This document shows positions 10,002 to 19,973 of a stretch of DNA of 51,800 bases, in pieces. The stretch spans positions 1 through 51,800 of the forward strand of contig JAJVIG010000041.1 in the NCBI GenBank assembly GCA_022072145.1, in the 5' to 3' direction. Every line of letters starts with the position of its first letter. The first letter of the stretch is position 1. Both the position numbers and the translations under genes were made by a program. Below the pieces are notes generated by a model that was given only the letters and a program-made list of their open reading frames with translations, had not been told where the DNA came from and ran no database searches. Source of the DNA: Pseudomonadales bacterium. GTDB taxonomy: Bacteria; Pseudomonadota; Gammaproteobacteria; Pseudomonadales; UBA5518.

Positions 10002-10034
10002 GCAGCGTGCCGGCCGGTGCAGCCGGCACGCTGC
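10002..10034. terminator. Perfect 13-bp hairpin between the SDR and nhaD
   Basis: GCAGCGTGCCGGC, loop CGGTGCA, GCCGGCACGCTGC: a perfect 13-bp stem in the 58-bp gap of two converging genes. It lacks a clear T-run on either side, but its position indicates a bidirectional terminator. Confidence 0.75.
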
Positions 10035-10046
10035 GCGTATCGGCGA

Positions 10047-11420
10047 TCACATCAGCAACTGCTTCTCGAGCATGATCACGGCGCAGCCGGCCACGTAACC
10101 GAGCAGCGCGAGTCCGCTGATGTTGCGCATGTACCAGAAGAAGTTGATGCGCTCCATGCCCATGGCTGCCACGCCGGCGGCCGATCCGATGATCAGGCAG
10201 CTGCCGCCGGTGCCGGCCGCGAAGGCCAGGAATTCCCACAGGGGCGAGTCGGTGGGGTGCACGCTGAGGTCGTACATGCCCATCGTCGCGGCGACCAGCG
10301 GCACGTTGTCGATCACCGCCGACAGCAGGCCGATCAGGAACACGATCAGGTCCAGATTGCCGACCGTGTTGTCGAGGAACGCTGCTGCCTGCGCCAGCAG
10401 GCCACTGGCCTGCAGCGCCGACACCGCGGTCAGGATGCCGAGGAAGAACAGCACGCTCGGGGTGTCCACCCGGCGCACGACCTTCAGGATGTGCATCCCG
10501 GATTCCATGGCCTTCTCGCGGTCTTCATGCAGGATCTCGGACACCACCCACAGCACGCCGAGGCTGAACAGCATGCCCATGAACGGCGGCAGGTGGGTCA
10601 GCGTCTTGAACACCGGCACGAACAGCAGCCCGCCCATGCCGACCAGAAAGATCAGGTTGCGGTGCGATTCCGGAACCACGTAGTCGGTTTCGGAGCCGGC
10701 GGCATTCTGCTTCGGGCTGCTGATCGTGCGCCCGCGCAGCCGGAAGGTCAGGAACAGCAGCGGGATCGCCAGGCAGACCACGCTCGGCAGGAGGATCGCT
10801 TCCATGATCTTCAGCGTGGTGATCTGGCCGCCGATCCACAGCATCGTGGTCGTGACGTCGCCGATCGGCGACCAGGCGCCACCGGCGTTGGCCGCGATCA
10901 CGATGATGCCGGCGAAGAACAGGCGGTCGGACTGCTCGTCGATCAGCTTGCGGATCAGCGAGATCATCACGATCGTGGTCGTCAGGTTGTCGAGCGCTGC
11001 CGACAGGAAGAAGGTCACGGTGCCGATGACCCACAGCAGCGTGACCATGCTGGTCGAGCGGATGCGGTCGGTGATGATCGAGAAGCCGCCGTAGACGTCG
11101 ACCATCTCGACGATGGTCATCGCGCCGAGCAGGAAGAACAGGATGCTCGCGGTCTCGGCGAAGCCTTCCAGCATCTGGTGGTGGCCCACCCAGGCCGTGA
11201 CGACCTCCTTGGCGGTCTTGCCCGCGTGTGCGTCGAGGAAGGACTGCGGCAGGCTTGCGAGATCGATCAGTCCGGGGGCGGCGAGAATATAAATGGCCCA
11301 GCACAGCACGCCGGTCAGCACCGCCGGGGCGGCCTTGTCGACGTTGACGTTGTGCTCGAGGATGATCAGGGCGTAACCGACACAGAAAACGGCGATGATC
11401 GCGATCAGCGGTAGTGGCAT
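10047..11420 (-). CDS. nhaD: Na+/H+ antiporter, NhaD family
   Basis: 457 residues, almost entirely transmembrane helices, opening MPLPLIAIIAVFCVGYALII. NhaD/ArsB-fold features include FLLGAMTIVEMVDVYGGF, FFLSAALDNLTTTIVMISLI, ANAGGAWSPIGDVTTTMLWI (conserved Asn, Ser and Asp of the two re-entrant parts) and, in the second half, LSAVIDNVPLVAATMGMY followed by GTGGSCLIIGSAAGVAAMG. NhaD exchanges Na+ or Li+ for H+ in the inner membrane and is found in halotolerant and marine gammaproteobacteria. It is transcribed alone, divergent from mgtE across a 189-bp intergenic region. Confidence 0.9.
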   Translation of the reverse strand: MPLPLIAIIAVFCVGYALIILEHNVNVDKAAPAVLTGVLCWAIYILAAPGLIDLASLPQSFLDAHAGKTAKEVVTAWVGHHQMLEGFAETASILFFLLGAMTIVEMVDVYGGFSIITDRIRSTSMVTLLWVIGTVTFFLSAALDNLTTTIVMISLIRKLIDEQSDRLFFAGIIVIAANAGGAWSPIGDVTTTMLWIGGQITTLKIMEAILLPSVVCLAIPLLFLTFRLRGRTISSPKQNAAGSETDYVVPESHRNLIFLVGMGGLLFVPVFKTLTHLPPFMGMLFSLGVLWVVSEILHEDREKAMESGMHILKVVRRVDTPSVLFFLGILTAVSALQASGLLAQAAAFLDNTVGNLDLIVFLIGLLSAVIDNVPLVAATMGMYDLSVHPTDSPLWEFLAFAAGTGGSCLIIGSAAGVAAMGMERINFFWYMRNISGLALLGYVAGCAVIMLEKQLLM

Positions 11421-11609
11421 GGGTCCGTTCCGTCGAGTGGAGCCGGAAAATCGGCGGCGGTATTCTGGGCCAAGGGATTGGTACGCGACAGCCGCGACCG
11501 TGGACCGTGTGCATATTCCCGAAATGACGCGCGGTGGTTCCGGCGAGCGGGACGGAGACTATGCTGCCGCCGTGGTGGCCGTGTCCCGCGGCACCTCCCG
11601 AGCAACGGA

Positions 11610-13064
11610 ATGGCGCCGATGGAAGCCGAGCAGCACGAGCAATACCACCGCAGTCTGGAGGCCACGCTCGGCGAGCTGCTCGATCTGCTGGCGCGCCACC
11701 GGCTCGAGCGCGAGCTGAGCCTGCGCCAGGCGCCCGACCAGCGCGAGCTGGTCGATTCACTGCTCGGGCGCCAGCACCACGCCGAGTACCAGCGCCGCCT
11801 GGCGCGGATGCACCCGGCCGACATCGCGTTCGTGCTCGAGCGGCTGCCGGTCGAGGAGCGCGTGCAGGTGTGGACGGCCGTGGAGCCGGCGCGCCGCGGC
11901 GGTGTGCTGCTCGAACTCGCCGACGGCGTGCGCGAGGGCCTGATCGCGACGATGCCGCAGCGCGAGATCGTCGATGCCGCCGAGCACCTCGAGTCCGACG
12001 AGATCGCCTACCTGGTGCCCAGCCTGCCGCAGGATGCCGTGGCGGCCCTGCTGTCCTCGCTGGACCAGCGCGACCGCCAGAAGGTCCGCGAGATGCTCGC
12101 CTTCCCCGAGGGAACGGTCGGCGCGCTGATGGACATCGAGTTCGTGACGGTGCGCGACGACGTGGTGATCGAGGTCGTGCTGCGTTACCTGCGCCGGCAC
12201 GAGGAACTGCCCGATCCCTTCGACCAGGTGTTCGTGGTGGACCGCGAGGGCGTGCTGGCAGGCGTGCTGCGCCTGAAGGATCTGCTGACGCACGATCCCG
12301 ACTGCCCGGTGGCCGAAGTCATGCAGCGCGATCCGCTCGCGTTCACCACCCACGACCCGGTGACCGAGGCGGTCGATGTGTTCGAGCGCTACGACCTGGT
12401 GTCGGCGCCGGTGGTGAACCTGCACGGCAAGCTGGCCGGCGTGCTGCATTTCGCCGCGGTGATGGATTTCATCAGCGAGCAGGCCGAGAGCCAGCAGCTG
12501 AAGCAGGTCGGTCTGGACGAGGACACGGACCTGTTCGCACCGGCGGTGCAGAGCGCGCGCAACCGCTGGCCGTGGCTGGGCATCAACCTGCTGACCGCAC
12601 TGGTCGCCTCGCGCGTGATCGGTGCCTTCGAGGCGACCATCGAGCAGCAGGTGGCGCTTGCGGCGCTGATGCCGGTGGTCGCGAGCATCGGCGGCAACAC
12701 CGGCAACCAGACCGTCGCGCTGGTGATCCGCGGGCTCGCGCTCGGGCAGATCATCGCCTCCAGCCTGTGGATCGTGGTGCGCCGCGAGCTGGCGATCGCC
12801 GCCGTGAACGGCCTGCTGTGGGGCTGCGTGGTCGCGGGGGCGGCGGCGCTGTTCTACCGCCAGCCGCTGCTGTCGCTGGTGATGGGGCTCGCGGTGTGCG
12901 CGAACCTGCTGATCGGCGCGCTGGCCGGGGTGTTCATCCCGCTCGCGCTGGAGCGCCTGGGACGCGACCCGGTGCTCGGCTCCTCGGTGCTGCTCACCTT
13001 CGTGACCGACGCCATGGGATTCCTGCTGCTGCTCGGGCTGGCGGCGTGGTGGATCGTGGGCTGA
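11610..13064 (+). CDS. mgtE: Magnesium transporter MgtE
   Basis: 484 residues from ATG 11610; a second ATG nine bases later is equally possible because neither has a strong ribosome site. The cytoplasmic N-domain starts with helices containing HPADIAFVLERLP. CBS domains span roughly 165-290 (GTVGALMDIEFVTVRDD; EVMQRDPLAFTTHDP). The pore domain has five hydrophobic segments, the most diagnostic being ALMPVVASIGGNTGNQTV. MgtE is a Mg2+-gated channel whose N and CBS domains sense internal Mg2+. I see no Mg2+ riboswitch in the 189 bases upstream. A frame open further upstream is not conserved-looking. Confidence 0.92.
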   Translation: MAPMEAEQHEQYHRSLEATLGELLDLLARHRLERELSLRQAPDQRELVDSLLGRQHHAEYQRRLARMHPADIAFVLERLPVEERVQVWTAVEPARRGGVLLELADGVREGLIATMPQREIVDAAEHLESDEIAYLVPSLPQDAVAALLSSLDQRDRQKVREMLAFPEGTVGALMDIEFVTVRDDVVIEVVLRYLRRHEELPDPFDQVFVVDREGVLAGVLRLKDLLTHDPDCPVAEVMQRDPLAFTTHDPVTEAVDVFERYDLVSAPVVNLHGKLAGVLHFAAVMDFISEQAESQQLKQVGLDEDTDLFAPAVQSARNRWPWLGINLLTALVASRVIGAFEATIEQQVALAALMPVVASIGGNTGNQTVALVIRGLALGQIIASSLWIVVRRELAIAAVNGLLWGCVVAGAAALFYRQPLLSLVMGLAVCANLLIGALAGVFIPLALERLGRDPVLGSSVLLTFVTDAMGFLLLLGLAAWWIVG

Positions 13065-13090
13065 AGTTCGGCACGCGGGCGCATTCCATG

Positions 13091-13096
13091 CATAAT
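13091..13096 (+). promoter_or_regulatory. Possible -10 box ahead of the molybdenum hydroxylase operon
   Basis: CATAAT 42 bases before the start codon of the 2Fe-2S subunit gene, with a poor TTCGGC -35 candidate 18 bases upstream. Similar CATAAT or TATGAT boxes followed by a GC-rich stretch occur at 23912 and 32672, also just ahead of genes, which supports a housekeeping promoter. Weak evidence. Confidence 0.3.
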
Positions 13097-13137
13097 CGGC
13101 CGGTGAGTCGATTGAAAACCCGCCCCGGAGGGCAGCG

Positions 13138-13611
13138 ATGACGGTGGAATTCGTGCTGAACGGGCGTGCCGTGCGCATCGAGGGCGAGGGCGAGCGTCCG
13201 CTGCTGTGGGCGCTGCGCGAGGACCTGGGGTTGACCGGCACCCGCTTCGGTTGCGGGCGCGGGCTGTGCGGCGCCTGCACCGTGCATGTCGACGGCGTCG
13301 CGGTGCGCTCCTGCTCGCTGCCGCTCGCGGGGGTGGCGGGGCGCGCGGTGACGACGATCGAGGGGCTGGGCGCCTCCGTGCCGCACGCGGTGCAGCGCGC
13401 CTGGCTCGAGGAGAACACGCCGCAGTGCGGCTACTGCCAGAGCGGCCAGATCATGAGCGCCGCGGCGCTGCTGGCCGCCGATCCGGCGCCCGACGACGCG
13501 GCGATCGACCGGGCGATGGCCGGCAACCTGTGCCGTTGCGGAACCTATCCGCGGATCCGGCGTGCGATCCATCGGGCCGCCGCGCTGCTGGCAGCGGAGG
13601 CCGCGTCGTGA
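13138..13611 (+). CDS. 2Fe-2S subunit of a molybdenum hydroxylase (IorA/CoxS family)
   Basis: 157 residues, with GGAGG about 6 bases before ATG. The plant-type [2Fe-2S] cluster uses Cys39, 44, 47 and 59 ([17 protein letters not shown]), and the second cluster in the helical domain uses Cys97, 100, 132 and 134 ([24 protein letters not shown]). This two-cluster small subunit carries electrons from the molybdenum subunit to an outside acceptor. The order small-then-large subunit without a FAD gene is that of isoquinoline 1-oxidoreductase-type and aldehyde oxidase-type enzymes. The stop overlaps the next start (GTGA). No cytochrome c or XdhC-like maturation gene is adjacent. Confidence 0.9.
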   Translation: MTVEFVLNGRAVRIEGEGERPLLWALREDLGLTGTRFGCGRGLCGACTVHVDGVAVRSCSLPLAGVAGRAVTTIEGLGASVPHAVQRAWLEENTPQCGYCQSGQIMSAAALLAADPAPDDAAIDRAMAGNLCRCGTYPRIRRAIHRAAALLAAEAAS

Positions 13612-15815
13612 GCGGGCTGGACCGGCGCAGTTTCCTGCGCAACGTGTCGGTGGCCGGCGCCGGCGTGATGCTCGCGATCACGCTCGGTGGCTGCGGGCGA
13701 ACCGCGCCGCCGCCGTGGCCGAACCGGCGCGAGGGCGTACTGCAGCCCAATGCCTTCCTGCAGTTGCTGCCCGACGGCAGCGTGGTGTTCACGATCGCCA
13801 AGACCGAGATGGGGCAGGGTGTGATGACCGGGCTCGCGACGCTGGTCGCGGAGGAGCTCGGCATCGATCCGCGCGCGCTGAAGTGCGAGTTCGCCGAGCC
13901 GCACCCGGACTACGTCGACCCGGAGTACCACTCCATGGTCACCGGCGGCAGCAATTCGCTGCGCATCAATTTCGACACGCTGCGCACCGCCGGCGCGGCG
14001 CTGCGCGAGATGCTGCGCGCGGCGGCGGCGCGCGAATGGCAGGCGCCGCTCGCCGATTGCATCGCGGGCGACGGCGAGGTGCGCCTGCGTGACGGTTCGC
14101 GGCGCGCCGGCTGGGGCGAACTCGCGGCGACGGCGGCGACGCTGGAGGTGCCGCACGGGCTCCCCCTCAAGCCGCGCGAGGACTGGCGGCTGATCGGGCA
14201 CCACGACGCGCGCGTCGACGCGCCGTCGAAGGTCGACGGCAGCGCGCGTTTCGGCATCGACGTCGCGGTCCCCGGCATGCTGACCGCGGTGATGGTGCGC
14301 TGCCCGCAGTTCGGCGGCCGGCTGCGCCGCTGCGATCCCGAACGCACGCTGGCGGTGGCCGGGGTGCGCCGCGTGCTCGAGTTCGAGACCGCGGTCGCGG
14401 TGGTCGCCGACGGCTACTGGCAGGCGAGTCGGGGCGCCGGGGTGCTCGGCGTCGAATGGGACGCAGGGCCGCTGGACGGCGTGGATTCGGCGGCGATCAC
14501 CGCGGCGCAGCGAGAGCGCCTGCACGACGAGGGGCGCGTGGTGCGCGAGGAAGGCGAGGCGCCGGATCCGCAACGCATCGCGCGCACGCTGAACGTCGAA
14601 TACCGCGTGCCGTACCTCGCGCACGCGGCGATGGAGCCGCTGGCGGCGGTCGCGGTGGTCGGTGACGGCCGCGCCGAGGTCTGGGCCGGCAATCAGGGCC
14701 CGGATATCCTGCAGGCGCTGATCGCGCGCCGGCTCGATATTCCGCGCGCGGCGGTGCGCGTGCATTCGCTGCCGGCCGGGGGCGCGTTCGGGCGCCGCAC
14801 GTACATGGAGTTCGTGCTCGAGGCGGTGGACATCGCGGCGGCGATGGCGGCGCCGGTGAAGCTGATCTGGTCGCGCGAGGACGATATGCGGCACGACCGC
14901 TACCGCCCGGCGGCGCTGGCCGCGATGCGCGCGGACTTCGGCGCCGACGGTGCGCTGCTCGCGTGGGAGGCGCGCATCGTCTGCCCCAGCGTGGTCTCCG
15001 GCATGGTGCCGCTGATCGCGCCGCTGTTGCTGCCCGATGCGATTCCGGCCGCGATCGCCGATCCCTTCGAGGTGCTGGCTGCGCGCTGGGATCCGATGAA
15101 CACCGAGGGGGCATCGGGCATTCCGTACCGGTTGCCACGCGTGCGCATCGAGTCGCTGCTGTACGACCCCGACGTACCGGTCGGCGTCTGGCGCTCGGTG
15201 GGCAATTCGCAGAATGCCTTCTTCTCGGAGAGCTTCGTCGACGAGGTCGCGCACGCGCTCGGCGAGGATCCGCTGCAGTTCCGCCTCGGGCGCCTCGGCA
15301 GTGAGGCGCCCGAGCGGCGCGTGCTCGAGCTGGTGGCAGAGAAGTCGCGCTGGGGACAGGCGCCGGCGGGGGTGTTCCAGGGCGTGGCCGTGCTCGCCTG
15401 CTTCCAGACCACGGTTGCCGAGGTCGTCGAGGTCGAACTGGTCGCTGGCGTGCCGCGGGTGCGCCGCGTGGTGTGCGCGGTCGACTGCGGCACCGTCGTC
15501 AATCCCGACGTGGTGCGCATGCAACTCGAGAGTGCGGTGGTGTTCGCGCTCAGCGCCGCGCTGTACGGCGAGATCACGATCCGCGACGGTGCGGTCGAGC
15601 AGGGCAACTTCGACGACTACCCGCTGCTCGGCATCGACGAGTGTCCGGCGATCGAGAGCCATTTCGTGGCGAGCGAGGCGTCGCCGACCGGCATCGGCGA
15701 GCCCGGCGTGCCGCCGCTCGCGCCGGCGCTGGCGAACGCGGTGTTCGCCGCCACCGGACGGCGCGTGCGCGAACTGCCGATCATGCGTGCCTTCAGTACA
15801 GGAAACCCCACGTGA
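13608..15815 (+). CDS. Molybdopterin-binding large subunit of a molybdenum hydroxylase (IorB family), Tat-exported
   Basis: 735 residues from GTG 13608, overlapping the small-subunit stop; the frame is open further upstream, but the twin-arginine signal fixes the start. DRRSFLR at 5-11 is followed by a hydrophobic stretch, so the enzyme is probably carried to the periplasm with its small subunit. Cys29 in TLGGCG could allow lipid attachment, which would be unusual. Molybdenum-cofactor motifs: [31 protein letters not shown] and [17 protein letters not shown], where Glu698 aligns with the catalytic glutamate. Proteins of this type hydroxylate N-heterocycles or oxidise aldehydes; the substrate here is unknown. 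The next gene overlaps the stop (GTGA), so the hydrolase may belong to the same pathway. Confidence 0.88.
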   Translation: MSGLDRRSFLRNVSVAGAGVMLAITLGGCGRTAPPPWPNRREGVLQPNAFLQLLPDGSVVFTIAKTEMGQGVMTGLATLVAEELGIDPRALKCEFAEPHPDYVDPEYHSMVTGGSNSLRINFDTLRTAGAALREMLRAAAAREWQAPLADCIAGDGEVRLRDGSRRAGWGELAATAATLEVPHGLPLKPREDWRLIGHHDARVDAPSKVDGSARFGIDVAVPGMLTAVMVRCPQFGGRLRRCDPERTLAVAGVRRVLEFETAVAVVADGYWQASRGAGVLGVEWDAGPLDGVDSAAITAAQRERLHDEGRVVREEGEAPDPQRIARTLNVEYRVPYLAHAAMEPLAAVAVVGDGRAEVWAGNQGPDILQALIARRLDIPRAAVRVHSLPAGGAFGRRTYMEFVLEAVDIAAAMAAPVKLIWSREDDMRHDRYRPAALAAMRADFGADGALLAWEARIVCPSVVSGMVPLIAPLLLPDAIPAAIADPFEVLAARWDPMNTEGASGIPYRLPRVRIESLLYDPDVPVGVWRSVGNSQNAFFSESFVDEVAHALGEDPLQFRLGRLGSEAPERRVLELVAEKSRWGQAPAGVFQGVAVLACFQTTVAEVVEVELVAGVPRVRRVVCAVDCGTVVNPDVVRMQLESAVVFALSAALYGEITIRDGAVEQGNFDDYPLLGIDECPAIESHFVASEASPTGIGEPGVPPLAPALANAVFAATGRRVRELPIMRAFSTGNPT

Positions 15816-16939
15816 GCGAAGCGAACCCGGGCAGGCAGGCACTGGACTATCCCTGGGGCGCGCGGCAGGAGCCGGGCACCGTGGTCACCATCCAGCCCGG
15901 CGTGCTGTGGGTGCGCATGGCGCTGCCGATGACGCTGGATCACATCAACCTGTACGCGCTCGAAGACGCCGCCGGGTGGTGGATCTTCGACACCGGCCTG
16001 CGCCTCGACGCGACCCGCGAGATCTGGGAACGGGTCGCGGCCGAACACTTCGGCGGCAAACCGGTGGTCGGGATGATCTGCTCGCATTGCCACCCCGATC
16101 ACGTCGGCATGGCGGGCTGGATCAGCGAGCGCTGGCAGGCGCCGCTGTGGATGACGCACGGCGAGTACTACATGGGGCTCGCGTTCTCGCACGGCGGCGG
16201 CGACGGTCCGCTGTGGGAGGCCATCGAGTTCTACCGGCGCGCAGGTGCGGCAACGGGTTTCCTCGAACGCTTCCGGCAGCGCACACGGGGGTTCGCCGGC
16301 CTGGTCGAGCCGCTGCCGCGGGCGTTCCACCGCGTGCGCGACGGCGAGGTGTTCACCATCGGCGGTTCGCGCTGGGAAGTGGTGGTCGGGCGCGGACACT
16401 CGCCGGAACACCTCTGCCTGCTGAGCCGCGAGCGCGCGCTGCTGCTGTCGGGCGACCAGGTGATCCCGCTGATCACGCCGAACGTCAGCGTGCTGGCGAT
16501 CGAGCCCGAGGGCAACCCGCTGGCGGATTTCCTGGACTCGATGCGCCGTTTCCTCGATCTGCCCGACGAGGTGCTGGTGCTGCCGGCGCACAACACGCCG
16601 TTCCGCGGCCTGCACCGGCGGCTGCGCCAGCTGATCGCGCACCATGAGGATCATCTCGCGGCGCTCGAGGAAGCGTGCCTGCAGCCGAGCACAGCGCTCG
16701 AGCTGTTGCCGGCGCTGTTCAAGCGCACGCTGGACACCGAACAGATCGGTCTCGCGCTCGGGGAGTGCATCGCGCACCTGCACCTGCTGCTGGCGCGCGG
16801 GCGGATCGAGCGCCTTGTCGACGCCGACGGGCTCTACCGCTACCGCACGCTGGATCCCGCGGTCGCGGAGCGCGCCGGATCCGTGCCCCACGTGCGCGAC
16901 GACGATCCGGTGATGGCGATCGACGGCGAGCCGATCTAG
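15812..16939 (+). CDS. Metallo-beta-lactamase-fold hydrolase
   Basis: 375 residues from GTG 15812, which overlaps the preceding stop; an AGGA lies about 10 bases upstream. The zinc motif SHCHPDHVG supplies His92, His94, Asp96 and His97, and later GHSPEHLCL, SGDQVIPLI and LPAHNTPF give the further histidines and bridging aspartate. The C-terminal 90 residues form a helical extension (HRRLRQLIAHHEDHLAAL) as in glyoxalase-II-like and LACTB2-like thioesterases. Likely a thioester or lactone hydrolase. Overlap with the molybdenum hydroxylase large subunit suggests co-translation and possibly a shared pathway. Confidence 0.85.
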   Translation: MSEANPGRQALDYPWGARQEPGTVVTIQPGVLWVRMALPMTLDHINLYALEDAAGWWIFDTGLRLDATREIWERVAAEHFGGKPVVGMICSHCHPDHVGMAGWISERWQAPLWMTHGEYYMGLAFSHGGGDGPLWEAIEFYRRAGAATGFLERFRQRTRGFAGLVEPLPRAFHRVRDGEVFTIGGSRWEVVVGRGHSPEHLCLLSRERALLLSGDQVIPLITPNVSVLAIEPEGNPLADFLDSMRRFLDLPDEVLVLPAHNTPFRGLHRRLRQLIAHHEDHLAALEEACLQPSTALELLPALFKRTLDTEQIGLALGECIAHLHLLLARGRIERLVDADGLYRYRTLDPAVAERAGSVPHVRDDDPVMAIDGEPI

Positions 16940-16955
16940 CACGCTTGTCGAAACG

Positions 16956-18359
16956 ATGAGCACCACTGCCGGGCGCAGCGTGCGCGTGGTCGCGGCGGCG
17001 CGGCTGGAGACCTCGGGCACGCTCGACGATGCCGCGCGCGCGGGAATCGAAGGCGTGCTCGCCGCGCTGGGCGCCGACGGCGGGCAAGGACCGTTCGCGC
17101 GCTGGCTAGGCGAGGCCCGACGTGATGGCTGCCTGCGCCTGCCGTCGCCCGCGGGCGACGGGGTGCTCGAATGCCGCCATGGCGTGTTCTGCGGCAGCAG
17201 CAATTTTCTGGCGTTCCCCCACGATCGTTCGCCACTGTGGGTGGTGCAGCACCTGCATACCGCCGACGCGCTGTACCTGCCGGAGCACGCGCTGGCGGTG
17301 CGCCTGCCGTACGGTCGCATCGATCCCGCGGACATCGAACGTTTCGCCGCGCAACATGCCCGGTCTGGCCGGGCGTCGCGCGATGCACCGTTCGGCGTCC
17401 GCGCGTTCCGTGGCGTGCTGACGCAGGCGGTGTCACCGTACCACTTCTTCTACGATTGCCTGCCCGCGTTCGAGGCCGCCCACGAGGCCGGCACCCTGGC
17501 CGGGCTGCGTGGCCTCACCGCGATCGACGGCGCGCACTATCTTGCGCTGGCTCGCGTGTTCGGCGACCCGTTGCGCGTGCGGGCGCGTTCGGCGGCGCAT
17601 ATCGAGGCGCAGTCGGGTGAGGGTTTCCATCTGCTCGCGGGCGAACCGTTCCGCGGGCTCCCGCGCGAGCTGATCGCGCGGCTCGATGCGCGCGTGCTCT
17701 CCAGCGTGCGGCCGCCGCGCTGGTGGCAGAAGTCGCCGGTGCCGCGACGTGCATCGTCGGGTCCGCGCGTGTGGATAGGTCTGTGCTCGCGCAAGCGCGG
17801 CTGGCTGAACGAGGCGCCGCTGCTGCGTGAATTGCTGCAGCGCCTCGCAGCAGACTATCCGCGTGTGGAGGCGGTCTTCGACGGCAGTACCGCGGCGCTG
17901 ATCGGCGCCGGCAGCGCACATGCGCACCTGGCGGCCGAGCGCGCGCAATTGCGCACCATCGTCAGCGGTCTGCCGCGCAACGTCGTGGTGCTGAGCCTGA
18001 TCGGCGCCGGCAGCGAAGCCAAGCTGCGCGCCGCCGCCGGGGTCGACTGTTTCCTGGCGGACCGCTACACGGCCTCGATGTATCCGGCGCGTTTCGCGGG
18101 CAAACCGGGGCTCGCGTGGTCGAGTCACGCGATGCACGCGGTGCACGCGGAACTGCACCTGCACCGGCGGACCCGTCTGCTCGAAGCCGGCGCGGTGCAC
18201 GACGAACCCGCCGTGGCGCTGCGCGTGCGGCCCGACCAGGCCGCGTTCCGCATCGAACCCGCTGCCTTCCTCGCCGCCGCGCTCGATGTGGTGCGCGCAA
18301 GCTACGGCGAGGGCAGCGCCACGCGCACGATGCGGTCGCCGGCGAAGGACCCCAGATAG
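16956..18359 (+). CDS. Hypothetical protein, 467 residues, unrecognised
   Basis: Soluble, arginine- and alanine-rich, with no signal peptide or membrane segment. I see two halves. The first is beta-rich, with FCGSSNFLAFPHDRSPLWVV and AVSPYHFFYDCLPAFEAAH. The second looks alpha/beta, with VWIGLCSRKRGWLNEAPLL and AELHLHRRTRLLEAG near the end. The second half vaguely recalls polysaccharide or capsule-type glycosyltransferases, but no signature is clear and I assign no function. It lies 16 bases after the hydrolase, so it may be the last gene of the molybdenum-hydroxylase operon. Its last 58 bases overlap the convergent lipoprotein gene. Confidence 0.7.
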   Translation: MSTTAGRSVRVVAAARLETSGTLDDAARAGIEGVLAALGADGGQGPFARWLGEARRDGCLRLPSPAGDGVLECRHGVFCGSSNFLAFPHDRSPLWVVQHLHTADALYLPEHALAVRLPYGRIDPADIERFAAQHARSGRASRDAPFGVRAFRGVLTQAVSPYHFFYDCLPAFEAAHEAGTLAGLRGLTAIDGAHYLALARVFGDPLRVRARSAAHIEAQSGEGFHLLAGEPFRGLPRELIARLDARVLSSVRPPRWWQKSPVPRRASSGPRVWIGLCSRKRGWLNEAPLLRELLQRLAADYPRVEAVFDGSTAALIGAGSAHAHLAAERAQLRTIVSGLPRNVVVLSLIGAGSEAKLRAAAGVDCFLADRYTASMYPARFAGKPGLAWSSHAMHAVHAELHLHRRTRLLEAGAVHDEPAVALRVRPDQAAFRIEPAAFLAAALDVVRASYGEGSATRTMRSPAKDPR

Positions 18360-19372
18360 AGGTCCTCGCCGACCTGCTGCGCCACCGTGGCCGCCCCCAT
18401 CGGCGCTCCGCTGTGCTCCAGCACGGTGCGTCGTTCGAGGGTGCGCGGGTCGACGGCGACGATCGCGAACGGCAGCCCGCAGGCGCCCTCGGTGATCCCG
18501 AAGCACTCGAGCGCCTCGAATGCCCCCCCACCGTGGGAGGCGACCAGCAGGTGGCCCTCGGCGTCCCACTGGCTGTTGTCGGGGCGCTTCACCGCGACGC
18601 GCCCGAGCAGCCTGCCGCCCGGATACGCGATCTTGCGCACCTCGTCGCCGAGGTAGGCGTTCACGAACAGTGCGCTGCCGTCACGCGCGACCTGGATGCC
18701 GTTCGGGAACGGCATGCCGGTGCCCTTCAGCGCCGCGAAGCGGCGCCCGTCCCAGTGCAGCACGTAACCGGTATCGAAGCCGAGCAGTCCCTTCAGCATG
18801 GCGAGGTCGAGCCGCCCGATCCGCGCGCTGTTGTGCGGGTACATATGGGTGGTCACGAAACCGCCGTCGGGCAACGCGGCGACGTCGTTCAGATGGCTGC
18901 CGGGATCGGGGACCGCGCAGCCGCGCCACGCGAGCCGGTAGCCCTCGGCAGCATCGACCACGTGGAAGAACTCGACGCTCTCGCGCCCGCCGTGGTTCAC
19001 CGCGAGCAGCTGCCAGGCGCCGTCGGCACGGCGCACGAGGTCGATGCCGTGCGGCGAGAACGCCGCGCCCGGCGGTTCGGTGCACGCCGGATCGCCCCAC
19101 GGCTCGCCGTCGGCGACGGTCGGGGCGGGCAGTCGCGTGATCGTCTCGTTCACGGTGTCGAACAGTGCGAAGGAGCCGGGCACCTCGCCGCTCATGGTGC
19201 CCATCTGGCTGATCAGCAGTGTGCGCCCGTCGGGCATCAGCGCCATGTCTTCCGGGTGCGAGAAGCCGCAGGTCGGCTCCATGCCGTCGACCGGCACGCA
19301 GCCGCTCACGGGTGGGGTGGGTTGGCCGCAGCCGGCCAGCACGGCGGCCAGCAGCAGGTACAGTGCGCGCAT
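18302..19372 (-). CDS. Lipoprotein with SMP-30/paraoxonase-like beta-propeller
   Basis: 356 residues from the ATG at 19372, chosen because [16 protein letters not shown] is a complete lipoprotein signal (Cys15); an upstream ATG (19390) adds six residues. The mature part has repeated propeller-type blades: [52 protein letters not shown] and [20 protein letters not shown]. These N-D/N-G and HG-D pieces resemble the calcium-binding loops of SMP-30, gluconolactonase and paraoxonase proteins, which hydrolyse lactones or esters. Likely an envelope-anchored lactonase or esterase; not proven. It is divergent from moaC over 97 bases and convergent, with overlap, to the 467-residue gene. Confidence 0.75.
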   Translation of the reverse strand: MRALYLLLAAVLAGCGQPTPPVSGCVPVDGMEPTCGFSHPEDMALMPDGRTLLISQMGTMSGEVPGSFALFDTVNETITRLPAPTVADGEPWGDPACTEPPGAAFSPHGIDLVRRADGAWQLLAVNHGGRESVEFFHVVDAAEGYRLAWRGCAVPDPGSHLNDVAALPDGGFVTTHMYPHNSARIGRLDLAMLKGLLGFDTGYVLHWDGRRFAALKGTGMPFPNGIQVARDGSALFVNAYLGDEVRKIAYPGGRLLGRVAVKRPDNSQWDAEGHLLVASHGGGAFEALECFGITEGACGLPFAIVAVDPRTLERRTVLEHSGAPMGAATVAQQVGEDLYLGSFAGDRIVRVALPSP

Positions 19373-19469
19373 CGAACGTCTCGGCTCCACGGGGTGCCGC
19401 CGCTATGGTAGTGTGCTGCTGCGCCGCCGGCCAGTAGCGGCGCGGACACGAGGCGAGGACACGGCAACG

Positions 19470-19973
19470 GTGAGTGAACAGGCATCCGGATTGACCCATC
19501 TGAACGTGGCCGGCGAGGCCCATATGGTCGACGTAGGCGCGAAGACGGTCAGCGCGCGCGCAGCGACCGCCGAGGCGTGGGTGCGCATGCAAGCCGCGAC
19601 GCTGGCGCTGATCGCCGGCGGCGGGCACGCCAAGGGCGATGTGTTCGCGGTCGCGCGGATCGCCGGCATCCAGGCCGCCAAGCGTTGCGCGGACCTGATT
19701 CCGTTGTGCCACCCGCTCGGGCTCGACGCGGTCGAGGTGCAGCTCGCCTGCGTGCCGGAGCGCCACGCCGTGCGGATCCGCGCCGAATGCCGCGTGCACG
19801 GGCGCACCGGCGTCGAGATGGAGGCACTCAGCGCCGCATCGGTGGCGGCGCTGACGGTCTACGACATGTGCAAGGCCGTCGATCGCGGCATGGTGATCGA
19901 GGGCGTGCGCGTGCTCGAGAAGAGCGGTGGACGTTCCGGGCACTGGCGCGCGGAGGAGGCGGCGGCATGCTGA
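19470..19973 (+). CDS. moaC: Cyclic pyranopterin monophosphate synthase MoaC
   Basis: 167 residues from GTG 19470, with GAGGCGAGG shortly upstream; the frame is open earlier but family similarity begins at [51 protein letters not shown] and [20 protein letters not shown] are MoaC signatures, including the catalytic lysines and the CH pair. MoaC makes cyclic pyranopterin monophosphate in molybdenum cofactor synthesis. The stop overlaps moaD by 7 bases. MoaA is not in the window. The cofactor would serve the molybdenum hydroxylase encoded 4-6 kb upstream. Confidence 0.95.
   Translation: MSEQASGLTHLNVAGEAHMVDVGAKTVSARAATAEAWVRMQAATLALIAGGGHAKGDVFAVARIAGIQAAKRCADLIPLCHPLGLDAVEVQLACVPERHAVRIRAECRVHGRTGVEMEALSAASVAALTVYDMCKAVDRGMVIEGVRVLEKSGGRSGHWRAEEAAAC

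Noticed and set aside
11421..11609. Mg2+ riboswitch ahead of mgtE
   Set aside because: The 189-bp region shows no long conserved-looking pairing or M-box elements that I can recognise; a covariance-model search would be decisive.
18302..18359. Overlap of the convergent 467-residue and lipoprotein genes as a sign that one is false
   Set aside because: Both have features of real genes (lipobox and propeller motifs on one, a long uninterrupted frame in an operon position on the other); 58-bp convergent overlaps are tolerable in dense genomes.
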